Source: Clostridia bacterium
GTDB taxonomy: Bacteria; Bacillota; Clostridia; Christensenellales; Borkfalkiaceae
Length of the DNA: 64,000 nucleotides
Assembly: GCA_017463105.1 (NCBI GenBank)
Contig: JAFTPU010000003.1
Coordinates: 30,384-94,383 of the forward strand
Reading direction: 5' to 3'
Shown: positions 44,904-53,734 of the stretch, piece after piece
Position numbering within the stretch: the first letter of the stretch is position 1
Layout: each line of letters begins with the position of its first letter
Translations under genes and position numbers: made by a program
The notes under the pieces: generated by a model
Told to the model about the DNA's origin: nothing
What the model saw: only the letters and a program-made list of their open reading frames with translations
Databases searched by the model: none

Positions 44904-47213
44904 TTAAGGGTTCAGCGTAGTAGCGGCGTCGAGCGCATATTCGATAAGCCGCGAAATCGTCATTTTCGCGATCATCTCATTATTTGCCAGCTTGTTTTTT
45001 TGCTCGTCCGACAAATCGATGATCTCGTCTTCAACGAGCGTCTCGAGGGTCGCTTTCTGGATATTTCTCGTCATATTATCCATCATCGCCGACATACCGT
45101 CAGACTCGCCGTCTTTCGTTTCACCCGCGATCTTATAATCGAGCCGTTCGTTTCCGTTTTCGTCCGTAAGCAGGTATTTCCAGCTTCCCTTTAATACGCG
45201 GTGACCTTCCGTCGCCGTGCCTTTAATATAATATTTGCCGTCCGTTTCGTTATATACGAGCGGGTTGCCGTTAGCGTCGATGAAATAGCTGGTCGTTACG
45301 GCGTTGTCGCCCTCGCCCTCCGTGACTTCCGTCGTTTTATAGATATCGTCTTCAAACACTTGACCGACGGTGAGGTTGGCTACCGCGTCGGGAAGCTCGG
45401 CGATCGTTTCGTTTTGCAAATGCTTCAAAATTTTGTTGTTTTCAAGCCCGCTGTCTGCGCCGAGCACGTCGGATATCGTCAGACGGTCTTTGAGCTTGGA
45501 GAAGATAGGGGGATTTTTGCCTTTCAGATCGCCGAGGTGGGTGTGGTCGAATTCCACTTCCGTTACGCCGTCCTCTTTAAAAACGTAATACAGATCGGCA
45601 CTGTCGTAATCCGCATTTTCGGGGAGCAGATCTTTATGGATAGAGACCGTTTCCCCGTCGTTGGGTTTCAGTACGTATTTCGTATCGTTGACGGTATAAT
45701 AAAGAATTTCGTTCTCCTCGGTGACCTTCGTGTTTGCGATCAGTACGTCGCCGTATTCGTTGTAAACGGCGTAGGTATAGGTCCCGTCCCCGTTTTGGGT
45801 CTTACGTACGGCGACCTGTTCTTGCAACATATCGACTTCTTTCGTCGTTTCGTTTATCACATAATGCAAGCCCTCTTTGCCGTAGAGCATATACATGACC
45901 ACTTTATCGTCGGGGGAAGCTGTTACGATATCGGAAAGATAAACTTCGTTGATTAAATCGCCGCCCTTTTCGCGCAGGTCGCGAATGGTGCGGGGCTCGG
46001 CTCCGCCGGGCTTCGGTACGATCGTTCTGTTGTCGCCCTCGCCCACGAGATCATAATCGACACCCTCCACGCCGTACGCGAGGGAAATGAGGAATTTTTC
46101 CGAGGTTCCCGTGATATTCAAGGCGTCTTTCAGCGCGATGCAGTTGATCAGATCGTTCGCGTCGTTCAGCGAGCCGACCGTCGTTTTTTGGAAATCGATC
46201 GGTTTCGTACATTCCGCGTCCTCGTAGACAAGGTAGTGCGCGGGGGTGCTCGGGTCGGTTTTGAGGTATTGGGTCGTTTGCGTTTCGTCGTCGTTTGCGA
46301 AAACGAGCTTATAAACGCCGTCCTCCGTAAGCGGCGTACATTCGCCGTCGAATTCCACGTCCATGTCGTCGTAGGGGACAAACGAGCCGTCCTCCGCCGT
46401 TTCGAGGATATAATAGAGCTGTTTCATCGTTACCGTGCCGTCGGCGTTTTTCGTATAGCGGTGGTCTGCGCCGTACGCAAGCGAGCTTATGATCGAATCG
46501 TTCGTGTCGATATCCATGATCGAATCGAGGGGCAGAGAGTTGATACGGTCGTCCAAATCGGCGGAGATAAGGTCCTCGACGGTGAGCGGCGTATCGTTTT
46601 CGTTCGCGCCGTAGAGGATCGTTTTCATGATACCCGTCACTTCCGTGCCCGAAAGGGAATGGATCAGCTCGCCCGCTTCCATAGAATAGATCGCGTCGGT
46701 GATATAGTCGAGGAGGTATTTGTCGGGATACGATTCCATTTCGCCGTCGGGTTTGATGATGATACGCTTCATCATCTCGTCGCCGTCTACCTTAATGCCG
46801 TAGGTGGAAAGCAGGTATACCACGCCCGAGTCTTTCACGGCGGGGTCGCCCTTTATCAGCGTTTCGATATACGGGGAAATTTCGTTTAAGTCGTTCAGCG
46901 TGCCCGTGCCCGCCCGCACTTCCGAAATGGCGGCTGCGGCGTCGCCCACGAGTTCGTACACCGTCTTTTCGCCGTAACTGCCGTTTATGTATTGCGTATA
47001 ATCGATATCGGTGGGAAGATAGCCGTTGACGAGCTCGAAGCCCTTTTTGATCTGCATTTTCGCGACGATATAATAAACGCCGCCCGCCACGCCGCCTAAG
47101 CCCGCGATAATACCGATGATAATGCCGAGTATCAAAGCGACCAATTTACCTAAGAAGCCGCCCTTTTTCTTGACGATCACTTCGGGTTCGTATTGCATAT
47201 TTCTGTCACTCAT
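44904..47213 (-). CDS. Large membrane-anchored repeat protein of unknown function
   Basis: 769 residues. A single N-terminal transmembrane helix (about residues 20-50, glycine-rich) anchors a long acidic extracytoplasmic region. That region has at least three diverged copies of a unit with the pattern DL...I....L.DI......II..LAYG..G..Y, at about residues 205-250, 360-405 and 430-475, separated by beta-rich stretches such as NGDGTYTYAVYNEYGD. No catalytic motif was recognised. The start at 47213 has a GAGGAG site about 11 bases upstream. It looks like a surface or cell-wall-associated protein. Confidence 0.72.
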   Translation of the reverse strand: MSDRNMQYEPEVIVKKKGGFLGKLVALILGIIIGIIAGLGGVAGGVYYIVAKMQIKKGFELVNGYLPTDIDYTQYINGSYGEKTVYELVGDAAAAISEVRAGTGTLNDLNEISPYIETLIKGDPAVKDSGVVYLLSTYGIKVDGDEMMKRIIIKPDGEMESYPDKYLLDYITDAIYSMEAGELIHSLSGTEVTGIMKTILYGANENDTPLTVEDLISADLDDRINSLPLDSIMDIDTNDSIISSLAYGADHRYTKNADGTVTMKQLYYILETAEDGSFVPYDDMDVEFDGECTPLTEDGVYKLVFANDDETQTTQYLKTDPSTPAHYLVYEDAECTKPIDFQKTTVGSLNDANDLINCIALKDALNITGTSEKFLISLAYGVEGVDYDLVGEGDNRTIVPKPGGAEPRTIRDLREKGGDLINEVYLSDIVTASPDDKVVMYMLYGKEGLHYVINETTKEVDMLQEQVAVRKTQNGDGTYTYAVYNEYGDVLIANTKVTEENEILYYTVNDTKYVLKPNDGETVSIHKDLLPENADYDSADLYYVFKEDGVTEVEFDHTHLGDLKGKNPPIFSKLKDRLTISDVLGADSGLENNKILKHLQNETIAELPDAVANLTVGQVFEDDIYKTTEVTEGEGDNAVTTSYFIDANGNPLVYNETDGKYYIKGTATEGHRVLKGSWKYLLTDENGNERLDYKIAGETKDGESDGMSAMMDNMTRNIQKATLETLVEDEIIDLSDEQKNKLANNEMIAKMTISRLIEYALDAATTLNP

Positions 47214-47273
47214 AATTTTTCGCGCTCCTCGGTCGCAAGCGGAAGTTCGCCCGCGACAATATTATACGGTATC

Positions 47274-47302
47274 ATTATAAACCAAACGAAGGGAAAATGC
47301 AA
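47274..47302 (-). promoter_or_regulatory. Sigma-A promoter of the large repeat-protein gene
   Basis: Leftward TTGCAT (47302-47297), 17-bp spacer, TATAAT (47279-47274). Confidence 0.78.
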
Positions 47303-47313
47303 GTATTTCCGTG

Positions 47314-47349
47314 AAAAAAACAGGCGGCAACGCAGGAAAAGGTTGCCGC
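47314..47349 (-). terminator. Intrinsic terminator after the phosphoribosyltransferase gene
   Basis: Leftward GCGGCAAC/GTTGCCGC 8-bp stem (47349-47342 with 47331-47324), 10-base loop, followed by CTGTTTTTTT. Confidence 0.88.
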
Positions 47350-47371
47350 AAGCGTATTTTTTTGTCAAATT

Positions 47372-47911
47372 TTACTTAAAGAGGGGAATTTTTGCCAGAT
47401 AAACGACGTCCGTTCTGTCCGCCGCGTCCGCTTCGGCGAGCACGAAAGCTTTCTTATGTACGATCCCGCCCGCTTTTTCGACGAGCTTTTCAAGACCTTT
47501 CAGCGACGCGCCCGTGGAGATCACGTCGTCCACGATGCCCACTTTTTTGCCTTTGAGAAGATCGGCGTCGTGGCGGGAAAGATAGAAGGTCTGCGCCTTA
47601 CCCGTCGTGATAGACGATTCGATCGTCAGCTCGATTCCGTCTTGCATATACAGTTTTTTGGATTTTCTCGCTACGGCATAGTATCTTTGCCCCAGCTCGC
47701 GCGCCGCGCAGTGGGTGAGCTGTAAGCCCTTGGATTCGGCGGTGAGAAGCACGTCGCAATCCCCGAGCCGTTTTGCGAGTTGCTTGCCGCAATGTTCGGT
47801 GAGTTCGCTGTCGCCGTGCAGATTGAAAAAGGCGATCGAAACGCCGCCGGGCAGGGGCAGAACGGGCATTTTGACTTCGAAGCCTTCGATATCAACGGTA
47901 TGGTATTTCAT
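47372..47911 (-). CDS. Phosphoribosyltransferase (adenine/xanthine PRTase-like)
   Basis: 179-residue type I PRTase. The PRPP-binding loop VGIVDDVISTGASL is near residue 125, and TAESKGLQLTHCAARELG supplies the conserved region ahead of it. The shape resembles Apt/PurR-C-type enzymes rather than Hpt, but the substrate base is not certain. The ATG at 47911 is preferred over the GTG at 47920 because GAGGAG then has normal spacing. It has its own promoter and terminator. Confidence 0.85.
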   Translation of the reverse strand: MKYHTVDIEGFEVKMPVLPLPGGVSIAFFNLHGDSELTEHCGKQLAKRLGDCDVLLTAESKGLQLTHCAARELGQRYYAVARKSKKLYMQDGIELTIESSITTGKAQTFYLSRHDADLLKGKKVGIVDDVISTGASLKGLEKLVEKAGGIVHKKAFVLAEADAADRTDVVYLAKIPLFK

Positions 47912-47944
47912 AATTTTCACTCCTCATTGGAAATTTCCGTATTT

Positions 47945-47973
47945 ATTGTATCACAATTTTTCGGGAATGTAAA
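47945..47973 (-). promoter_or_regulatory. Sigma-A promoter of the phosphoribosyltransferase gene
   Basis: Leftward TTTACA (47973-47968), 17-bp spacer, TACAAT (47950-47945). Confidence 0.75.
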
Positions 47974-48001
47974 CGTTTTTTCGCGATTTTGCGCGGCTCG
48001 A

Positions 48002-48030
48002 TTGACTTTTTTTTCTCGCCGTGCTACAAT
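48002..48030 (+). promoter_or_regulatory. Sigma-A promoter of recX
   Basis: TTGACT (48002-48007), 17-bp spacer, TACAAT (48025-48030). Confidence 0.8.
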
Positions 48031-48063
48031 GGAGGGGAAGAAAGAGAAAAGGAGCGTACGGGT

Positions 48064-48687
48064 TTGAACGAAATTACGGCGATCACGCCGCAGGTGAAAG
48101 ACAAGAGGCGGTGCAATATTTTCGTGGACGGGCGGTTTTGTTGCGGGCTGACCTTGGAAGCGACGGTAAAGAACCGTTTGAAGGTGGGACAGATAGTATC
48201 CCCCGAAAAGCTGTCCGAAATTCAACTCGAAAGCGAGAAGAATACCGCGCTCGACAAGGCGCTTACGCACGTTTCCGCTACGCGCAAAACGGAAAAGCAA
48301 GTGCGGGAATTTTTAAGCGGAAAGGGGTATTTGCCCGCCGTGATCGATTATGCGATCGAAAAAATGAAAGGGTACAATTTTCTCAACGACGGGGAGTACG
48401 CGGAGGCGTACGTGGAATCGGCGGGAAAGAAAAAGGGCAGTCGGTTGATCAAAATGGAGCTGAAAGCCAAAGGCGTGTCGGAAACGGAGATAGACGAGGC
48501 TTTATCCGCCGTGGACGGCGAGGCGCAGGAGGACGCGGCGAAGGCGATATTATACAAGTATATGCGGGGAAAGACGGCGGACAGGGAGACCTTGCAAAAA
48601 GCGTATCGGCATCTGATGGGCAAGGGCTTCGAATACGACGTAGCAAAAGCGGCGCTGGCGTCTTTGGGCGAGCTCGACGAGGAGTAA
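48064..48687 (+). CDS. recX: Regulatory protein RecX
   Basis: 207-residue modulator of RecA filaments. It consists of tandem three-helix RecX repeats, seen in TEKQVREFLSGKGYLPAVID, in GSRLIKMELKAKGVSETEID and in AYRHLMGKGFEYDVAKAAL. A TTG at 48064 is taken as the start, 10 bases after AAAAGGAG; there is no suitable ATG nearby. recA is not in the window. It heads a run recX-birA-nnr with short gaps. Confidence 0.88.
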   Translation: MNEITAITPQVKDKRRCNIFVDGRFCCGLTLEATVKNRLKVGQIVSPEKLSEIQLESEKNTALDKALTHVSATRKTEKQVREFLSGKGYLPAVIDYAIEKMKGYNFLNDGEYAEAYVESAGKKKGSRLIKMELKAKGVSETEIDEALSAVDGEAQEDAAKAILYKYMRGKTADRETLQKAYRHLMGKGFEYDVAKAALASLGELDEE

Positions 48688-48707
48688 ACGGGCAGGGCAG
48701 GTATGCG

Positions 48708-49406
48708 ATGAAAGAAAAAAACGGGTATACGATAGAGCGGTTTGAAAGCATTGCCTCGACGAACGATTATGCAAAGGCGCGGCGCGGGGAAAAGCGGGAT
48801 CTGATCGTGATCGCGAGGTCGCAGACGGGCGGACGCGGGACGAAGGGCAGGAGCTTTTCTTCCGCGGAGGGCGGGCTGTATCTGACCGCGCTTACCTTTT
48901 ACGAAAATTTTCCTGCGGAAAGGGCTTTTACGATCATGCAGAACGCGGCGGCGGCAGTGTGCGAAACGCTCGTCGGATTCGGGCTTGCGCCGAAGATCAA
49001 GTGGCCCAACGATATTTACGTGAACGGGAAAAAGATCTGCGGGATATTGATCGAGAACACCTTTTCGGGCGGGAACGTGGCTTCGTCGATCGTGGGGATC
49101 GGGTTGAATATCCGCAACGAATTGCCCGAGGAATTGGCGGATATCGCCACGACGGTGCGGGCGGAGGGGAAGGACGTCTCCGTGGCGGCGGCGGAGGAAG
49201 CGTTGATCGGCAAGCTGTGCGAAAAGGCGACGGCGAAAAAATACGGAGGCTATCTGGGCTGGTTGGGCGAGGAGACGACTCTTCTCGTCGGAGAAGAGAA
49301 GCGGCGGGCGAAATTGCTGGGCGTGGACGCGGCGGGCGCGTTGATCGCGGAGACGGAAAAAGGAGTGGAAACGTTCGCTTCGGCGGAGGTTTCGTTGAGG
49401 ATATAA
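48708..49406 (+). CDS. birA: Biotin-[acetyl-CoA-carboxylase] ligase
   Basis: 232-residue biotin protein ligase of the short type, without the N-terminal DNA-binding domain of bifunctional BirA, so it is presumably not a repressor. Catalytic motifs: STNDYAK, the GRGTKGRSF loop that holds biotinyl-AMP, and KWPNDIYVNGKKICGIL. A small C-terminal SH3-like domain is present. It starts 20 bp after recX and ends 2 bp before nnr. Confidence 0.92.
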   Translation: MKEKNGYTIERFESIASTNDYAKARRGEKRDLIVIARSQTGGRGTKGRSFSSAEGGLYLTALTFYENFPAERAFTIMQNAAAAVCETLVGFGLAPKIKWPNDIYVNGKKICGILIENTFSGGNVASSIVGIGLNIRNELPEELADIATTVRAEGKDVSVAAAEEALIGKLCEKATAKKYGGYLGWLGEETTLLVGEEKRRAKLLGVDAAGALIAETEKGVETFASAEVSLRI

Positions 49407-49408
49407 AA

Positions 49409-50917
49409 ATGGATTACGTATTGGATAACGCGCAGATGCGGGAGGCAGACGAATACACGATAAACGGGCTCGGCGTTCCCTCGCTCGTTTTGATGGAACG
49501 TGCGGGCGAGGCGCTCGCAAAGCGGGCGGAGGAATCGGCGCCGACGGGCGCGATACTCTGCGTTTGCGGGGGCGGGAACAACGGCGGCGACGGGTTCGTG
49601 TGCGCAAGACTTTTAAAGGCGTGCGGGCGGGAGGTGACCGTCGTGTGTTTCGCTGAACGCAAAAGCGACGATTGCGCGGAAAATCATCGGAAATTTCTCG
49701 CCGTGGGCGGGGAGGTCGTTGCCGTATTCCCGAAAAAGGCGTTCGCGCTCGTGGTCGATTGTTTGCTCGGTACGGGATTTAAGGGGGCGCCGAGCGAAGC
49801 GTACGCGGCGGCGATAAAGGAGATAAACGGATATAAGGCGCGGGGCGCGAGGGTGCTGAGCGCGGATATCCCGTCGGGCGTACACGGCGACGGGCGCGTG
49901 CAAAAAACGGCGGTGTGCGCGGACGAGACTCTGTGTATCGGCGAATATAAAACGGGCGTATTTTTCGGCGACGGGATCGATTTTGCGGGAAAGGTCCTGC
50001 GGGCGGATATCGGGATACGATTGCCGCGTGAAAAGGAGAAATACGCAACGCTTGTTTCGCGGGAGGAGATAGCGGCGCTGTTGCCCAAACGCAAGCGCAA
50101 CACGCACAAGGGCTGTTACGGCAGGGCGGCGATCGTCGCGGGGAGCGTCGAATACACGGGCGCGGCGTATCTTGCGACGGCGGCGTGTCTGCGGTCGGGC
50201 GCGGGGTATACCGCGCTTTTCGTTCCGAAAGGCTTGCTGACTCATTATATGCTGAAGGCTCCCGAAGCGTTGCTCGTAGCCTCAAACGAGGGGGACAGGT
50301 ACGAGTTTAACGCAAGAAAAATGCAGGAGCTTACCGCATACGATTCGGTCGCGTACGGTATGGGTATGGGAGCGAGTATCGCGGTGGCGGAAGGCGCGCT
50401 TTGGTTGCTCGGTAACTATACGGGAACGTTGATTTTGGACGCGGATGCGTTGAACTCGTTTGCCTTTTTCGGACGGGAAAAGCTGGCGAAAGCGTTTGCG
50501 CAAAAAAAATGCGACGTCGTGCTGACGCCGCATATCAAGGAGTTTGCAAGGCTTTCGGAGGAAAGCGTCGGGACGATCTCGGAGAAGGGATTCGACGCGC
50601 CCGAGGCGTTTGCGAAAACGCACGGAGTGACGGTGCTTTTGAAAAACGCCGTATCTGTCGTAACGGACGGGGAACGCACGGCTTTGAATACCGCGGGTAC
50701 GGCGGGACAAGCCAAGGGCGGCAGCGGCGACGTGCTCGCGGGCGTGATCGCGGGGCTTTGCGCGCAGGGCTTGTCCGGCTTCGACGGCGCAAGGGCGGGC
50801 GCGTATCTCGTGGGAAAGGCGGCGGAGATCGCCGCAAAAGAGCAAGGGGAATATTCTTTGCTCGCAACCGATACGATCGAGCGTTTGGGGAAAGCGTTTT
50901 TATCCCTTTACGAATAG
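49409..50917 (+). CDS. nnr: Bifunctional NAD(P)H-hydrate epimerase / ADP-dependent dehydratase
   Basis: 502-residue metabolite-repair enzyme. The N-terminal YjeF epimerase domain (residues 1-215) has VPSLVLMERAG and CGGGNNGGDGFVCARLL. The C-terminal ribokinase-like dehydratase (about 225-500) has HKGCYGRAAIVAGS, DADALNSFA and the ATP/ADP site KGGSGDVLAGVIAG. Length is normal for the fused form. It follows birA by 2 bp. Its 3' end overlaps by 10 bases the end of a leftward gene. Confidence 0.95.
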   Translation: MDYVLDNAQMREADEYTINGLGVPSLVLMERAGEALAKRAEESAPTGAILCVCGGGNNGGDGFVCARLLKACGREVTVVCFAERKSDDCAENHRKFLAVGGEVVAVFPKKAFALVVDCLLGTGFKGAPSEAYAAAIKEINGYKARGARVLSADIPSGVHGDGRVQKTAVCADETLCIGEYKTGVFFGDGIDFAGKVLRADIGIRLPREKEKYATLVSREEIAALLPKRKRNTHKGCYGRAAIVAGSVEYTGAAYLATAACLRSGAGYTALFVPKGLLTHYMLKAPEALLVASNEGDRYEFNARKMQELTAYDSVAYGMGMGASIAVAEGALWLLGNYTGTLILDADALNSFAFFGREKLAKAFAQKKCDVVLTPHIKEFARLSEESVGTISEKGFDAPEAFAKTHGVTVLLKNAVSVVTDGERTALNTAGTAGQAKGGSGDVLAGVIAGLCAQGLSGFDGARAGAYLVGKAAEIAAKEQGEYSLLATDTIERLGKAFLSLYE

Positions 50918-51657
50918 CCGAAAATGCGGATACACGCCGCCGCGACGAGGAGTAACGTTCCCGAAACGAGATAGTAATAAGGGAAAGGCGTGATCAGCGA
51001 GCTGAGCAGGATCAGCGCGCCGCCGACGAGAAAGCGTCGGCTGTTGCTTTTCGCAAAGCAAGCGCGGAGATGAAATTTGCTTTTTTTCGTCGCGACGTCC
51101 TCGCCGAGATAGGTTTTCGGCAGCGCGTTTTCGGCGCGGAGAAGTCGGAATACGTCGTCGCCCGCGCGAACCTGAATATTCAACCGCGCGCAAAGGCGGA
51201 GGGCGGATTCCTCGATCTCGTTGCAAAGGAGTATTTTTTGTTTTTGCGTTTTTAAGCGGGAGATCGCCGCGACCTCGTCGGGGGTAACGGGCGAAAAGCG
51301 AAAATTGAGGAAATAAAAATTTTCCTGCCCGACGAGGCGGAGCTTGCCCATGCGCTTTACGTCCTCCCGTTGACGGAGCACGTTATAAAACAGGGCGCTT
51401 TTTTTCTCGTCGGAAAGGAGGGAGAGGTGCAGAAGGAGCTTTTGCTTTAGAGCCTCGTCCGATCTTTTGAGGAAAAAACGTCTGCGTTTGTGCGTAAGCC
51501 ATGCGCCGATCGCCGCGGCGGCGAGGGCACCGCAGATCAAGGCGAGGAACAGGGCGGGGACGAGGTCGATGCCGAGATAACGGAAAAGGCACAGCGTAAA
51601 GACCGCCGCCGTGAAAAAGGTGAAAAGTATATCCGAAATATAAGCCGATTTTTTCAT
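50908..51657 (-). CDS. Membrane protein of unknown function, two helical pairs around a soluble domain
   Basis: 249 residues. Two transmembrane helices at about residues 8-55 are followed by a soluble central domain (about 60-205) and a second hydrophobic pair at about 212-245. The central domain contains LRLVGQENFYFLNFRFSPV and KTQKQKILLCNEIEESAL; a nuclease-like or Rossmann-like fold is imaginable but no motif is decisive. The ATG at 51657 was chosen as the first with the hydrophobic segment directly after it. The gene converges on nnr and overlaps it by 10 bases. Confidence 0.68.
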   Translation of the reverse strand: MKKSAYISDILFTFFTAAVFTLCLFRYLGIDLVPALFLALICGALAAAAIGAWLTHKRRRFFLKRSDEALKQKLLLHLSLLSDEKKSALFYNVLRQREDVKRMGKLRLVGQENFYFLNFRFSPVTPDEVAAISRLKTQKQKILLCNEIEESALRLCARLNIQVRAGDDVFRLLRAENALPKTYLGEDVATKKSKFHLRACFAKSNSRRFLVGGALILLSSLITPFPYYYLVSGTLLLVAAACIRIFGYS

Positions 51658-51692
51658 GTTTTGATTTTTGACGGATTTTTTGTATTTTAAAC

Positions 51693-51721
51693 TTGAAAAA
51701 AACGAAAATATATAGTATAAT
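51693..51721 (+). promoter_or_regulatory. Sigma-A promoter of the nadD-yqeK-rsfS gene
   Basis: TTGAAA (51693-51698), 17-bp spacer, TATAAT (51716-51721). Confidence 0.82.
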
Positions 51722-51768
51722 GGTAGAAAGGTAATGCCGAAAAAAGAAGCAGGAGAAAGGAGAAGGGT

Positions 51769-53352
51769 ATGAGGATAGGGATATTCGGCGGGTCGTTCGA
51801 CCCCGTGCATATGGAACATATCCGTCTCGCGGAAAGCGCGGTGAAAACGCTCGCGCTCGACAAGCTTTTCGTGATGCCCGCTTTCGCGCCCCCGCACAAA
51901 AAAGGAAAGATACTTTCTCCCGATCACGACCGTTTGCAGATGTGCCGATGGGCGTTTGCGGGCAGGGAAAAGATCGAGGTCAGCGATTACGAAATTAAAA
52001 AAGAGGGCACAAGTTATACCTATCTCACCTGTCGGTATTTTCGTGAAAAGTATCCGAATGCGGAGCTGTTTTGGCTGGTCGGTACGGATATGTTGCGGAA
52101 TTTCCCGACGTGGAAAAATCCCGAGAGCATTTTAAACGACGTAACGCTCGCCGTTTGCGCGCGCAACGAAAAGGTGGGTTGGGCGGAAGCGGAAGAAGAG
52201 AAATTTTACGAAAGATTCGGCAAAAAATTCGAGGTGATCGGGTATAACGGCGCGGACGTGTCGTCTACGAAATTGCGCGTAATGGCGGGGGCAGGTATCG
52301 ATCTAACGCCTTATACGGACGAAAAAACGGCGGCGTATATAAAAGAGAAAAAACTCTACGAAATACCGAACGCGAAGGAAGCCTTGTCTCTCGAAAAGCA
52401 AAGCCGTGCGGCGCACAGTCTGCGCGTGGCTTTTCTCGCGGCGGAGCGCGCGGGCGCGCTCGGGATACCCGAACGGCAGGCGATCGCCGCCGCGCTGTTT
52501 CACGATTGCGGAAAGAACGTGCCGATCGGAAGTCCTCTTTTAAAAGGGTTTCGGAAGCGGAAGGAATGGGGGGATATCCCGCCGCCCGTTCTGCATCAGT
52601 TTACGGGCGCGTATCTTGCGCGAAAGGCGTTCGGTGTGACGGACGAAAAAATATTGGACGCGATCCGCTATCATACGAGCGGAAAGAAAAAAATGACGGC
52701 GCTGGGAAAGCTTGTGTTTCTTGCCGATATGGTCGAGGAAGAGCGAGCGTACGAAGGCGTCGAAGTGTTGCGGGAACTGTTTCACGAGAAACGGAAGGGC
52801 GCAAGAGGGCTGGATAAATGCCTGTCGGAGGCATTGAAGCAGACGGTGGAATTTTTGCAAAAAAAAGAAGCGGAGATATATCCGCTGACGGTGGAGGCGT
52901 GCCGATATTATGAAAACGCCGAAAAAAGAGACGACGGAAAAACGGAGGACTGTATGGAAAACAACAATACGACGAGTAAAGAATTGGCGCTTGCGGTATG
53001 CAATGCGCTGTCGGACAAACGGGGCAAGGATATCGTGTGCCTGTACGTGCGCGAAAAGACGGATCTTTGCGATTATTTCGTGATCGCAAGCGGGAGCAAC
53101 GCGCCGCAGATCAAGGCGATGGGCGAACGGGTGGAGGAGCTGATCGAAAAGGACCTCGGCTTGGTGCCCTCGCGGACGGAGGGCGTGCGCGACGGGCGTT
53201 GGGCGGTGATCGATTACGGCGACGTGATCGTGCATATCTTCAACGACGAAACGCGGCTTTTCTACCACCTCGAAAGGCTTTGGACGGACGGGGGGAATCT
53301 CGAACGTTACGACGAAAAGACGGGCAAGCTGGAAAGCGTTTCCCATTCTTGA
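51769..53352 (+). CDS. nadD: NadD-YqeK-RsfS in one reading frame
   Basis: 527 codons without a stop. Residues 1-200 are nicotinate-nucleotide adenylyltransferase (GIFGGSFDPVHMEH, then VGTDMLRNFPTWKN and SSTKLR). Residues about 205-385 are a YqeK-type HD phosphohydrolase (AHSLRV, ALFHDCGKNVP), probably a diadenosine tetraphosphatase. From residue 396 the sequence is ribosomal silencing factor RsfS (SKELALAVCNALSDKRG, DYFVIASGSNAPQIKAM). A GGAGG site and in-frame ATG at 52954 would allow RsfS to be made separately as well. NadD-YqeK fusions are known; continuation into RsfS is unusual. A -1/+1 sequencing error cannot be excluded. Confidence 0.88.
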   Translation: MRIGIFGGSFDPVHMEHIRLAESAVKTLALDKLFVMPAFAPPHKKGKILSPDHDRLQMCRWAFAGREKIEVSDYEIKKEGTSYTYLTCRYFREKYPNAELFWLVGTDMLRNFPTWKNPESILNDVTLAVCARNEKVGWAEAEEEKFYERFGKKFEVIGYNGADVSSTKLRVMAGAGIDLTPYTDEKTAAYIKEKKLYEIPNAKEALSLEKQSRAAHSLRVAFLAAERAGALGIPERQAIAAALFHDCGKNVPIGSPLLKGFRKRKEWGDIPPPVLHQFTGAYLARKAFGVTDEKILDAIRYHTSGKKKMTALGKLVFLADMVEEERAYEGVEVLRELFHEKRKGARGLDKCLSEALKQTVEFLQKKEAEIYPLTVEACRYYENAEKRDDGKTEDCMENNNTTSKELALAVCNALSDKRGKDIVCLYVREKTDLCDYFVIASGSNAPQIKAMGERVEELIEKDLGLVPSRTEGVRDGRWAVIDYGDVIVHIFNDETRLFYHLERLWTDGGNLERYDEKTGKLESVSHS

Positions 53353-53356
53353 GAAT

Positions 53357-53653
53357 TTATTTGAATTTGATCTGCTTCGGTTCGCCGAAGCTCGATTTCG
53401 TGCGGCGTTTCCGCTCGACGATATAATAGATCGGCTCTCCCGTTTCTTTCGGGGGAGCTTTTTTTTCGGGCGGCGCGGGCGGCGGGTCTTTCTTTTCGGC
53501 GTTTTCCGATTTGGCGGTCTGTTCCTTCCGCCACGTTTGTCCGAATTTGGCGAGGCGGACAAGGTGTACGAAAAAGAAGCACAAGGCGAAGATCAGGGAA
53601 AGCCATAAAATGCCGAACGCGGAGGATATCAATAATGCGTTTGCGTATTTCAT
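53357..53653 (-). CDS. Small single-span membrane protein, proline/lysine-rich tail
   Basis: 98 residues. One transmembrane helix at about residues 5-32, then a cytoplasmic tail rich in Lys, Glu and Pro (KKDPPPAPPEKKAPP) ending in YYIVERKRRTKSS and a basic end. Function unknown. It converges on the NadD-YqeK-RsfS gene with a 4-base gap and is divergent from the DeoC-like gene. Confidence 0.6.
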   Translation of the reverse strand: MKYANALLISSAFGILWLSLIFALCFFFVHLVRLAKFGQTWRKEQTAKSENAEKKDPPPAPPEKKAPPKETGEPIYYIVERKRRTKSSFGEPKQIKFK

Positions 53654-53734
53654 AAGTACAGTATACCTCGTTTATTCTGTCATAAATTGGCTGAAATTGG
53701 AATAAATGGAAACGCTTTGTCGCATACTCAAACT

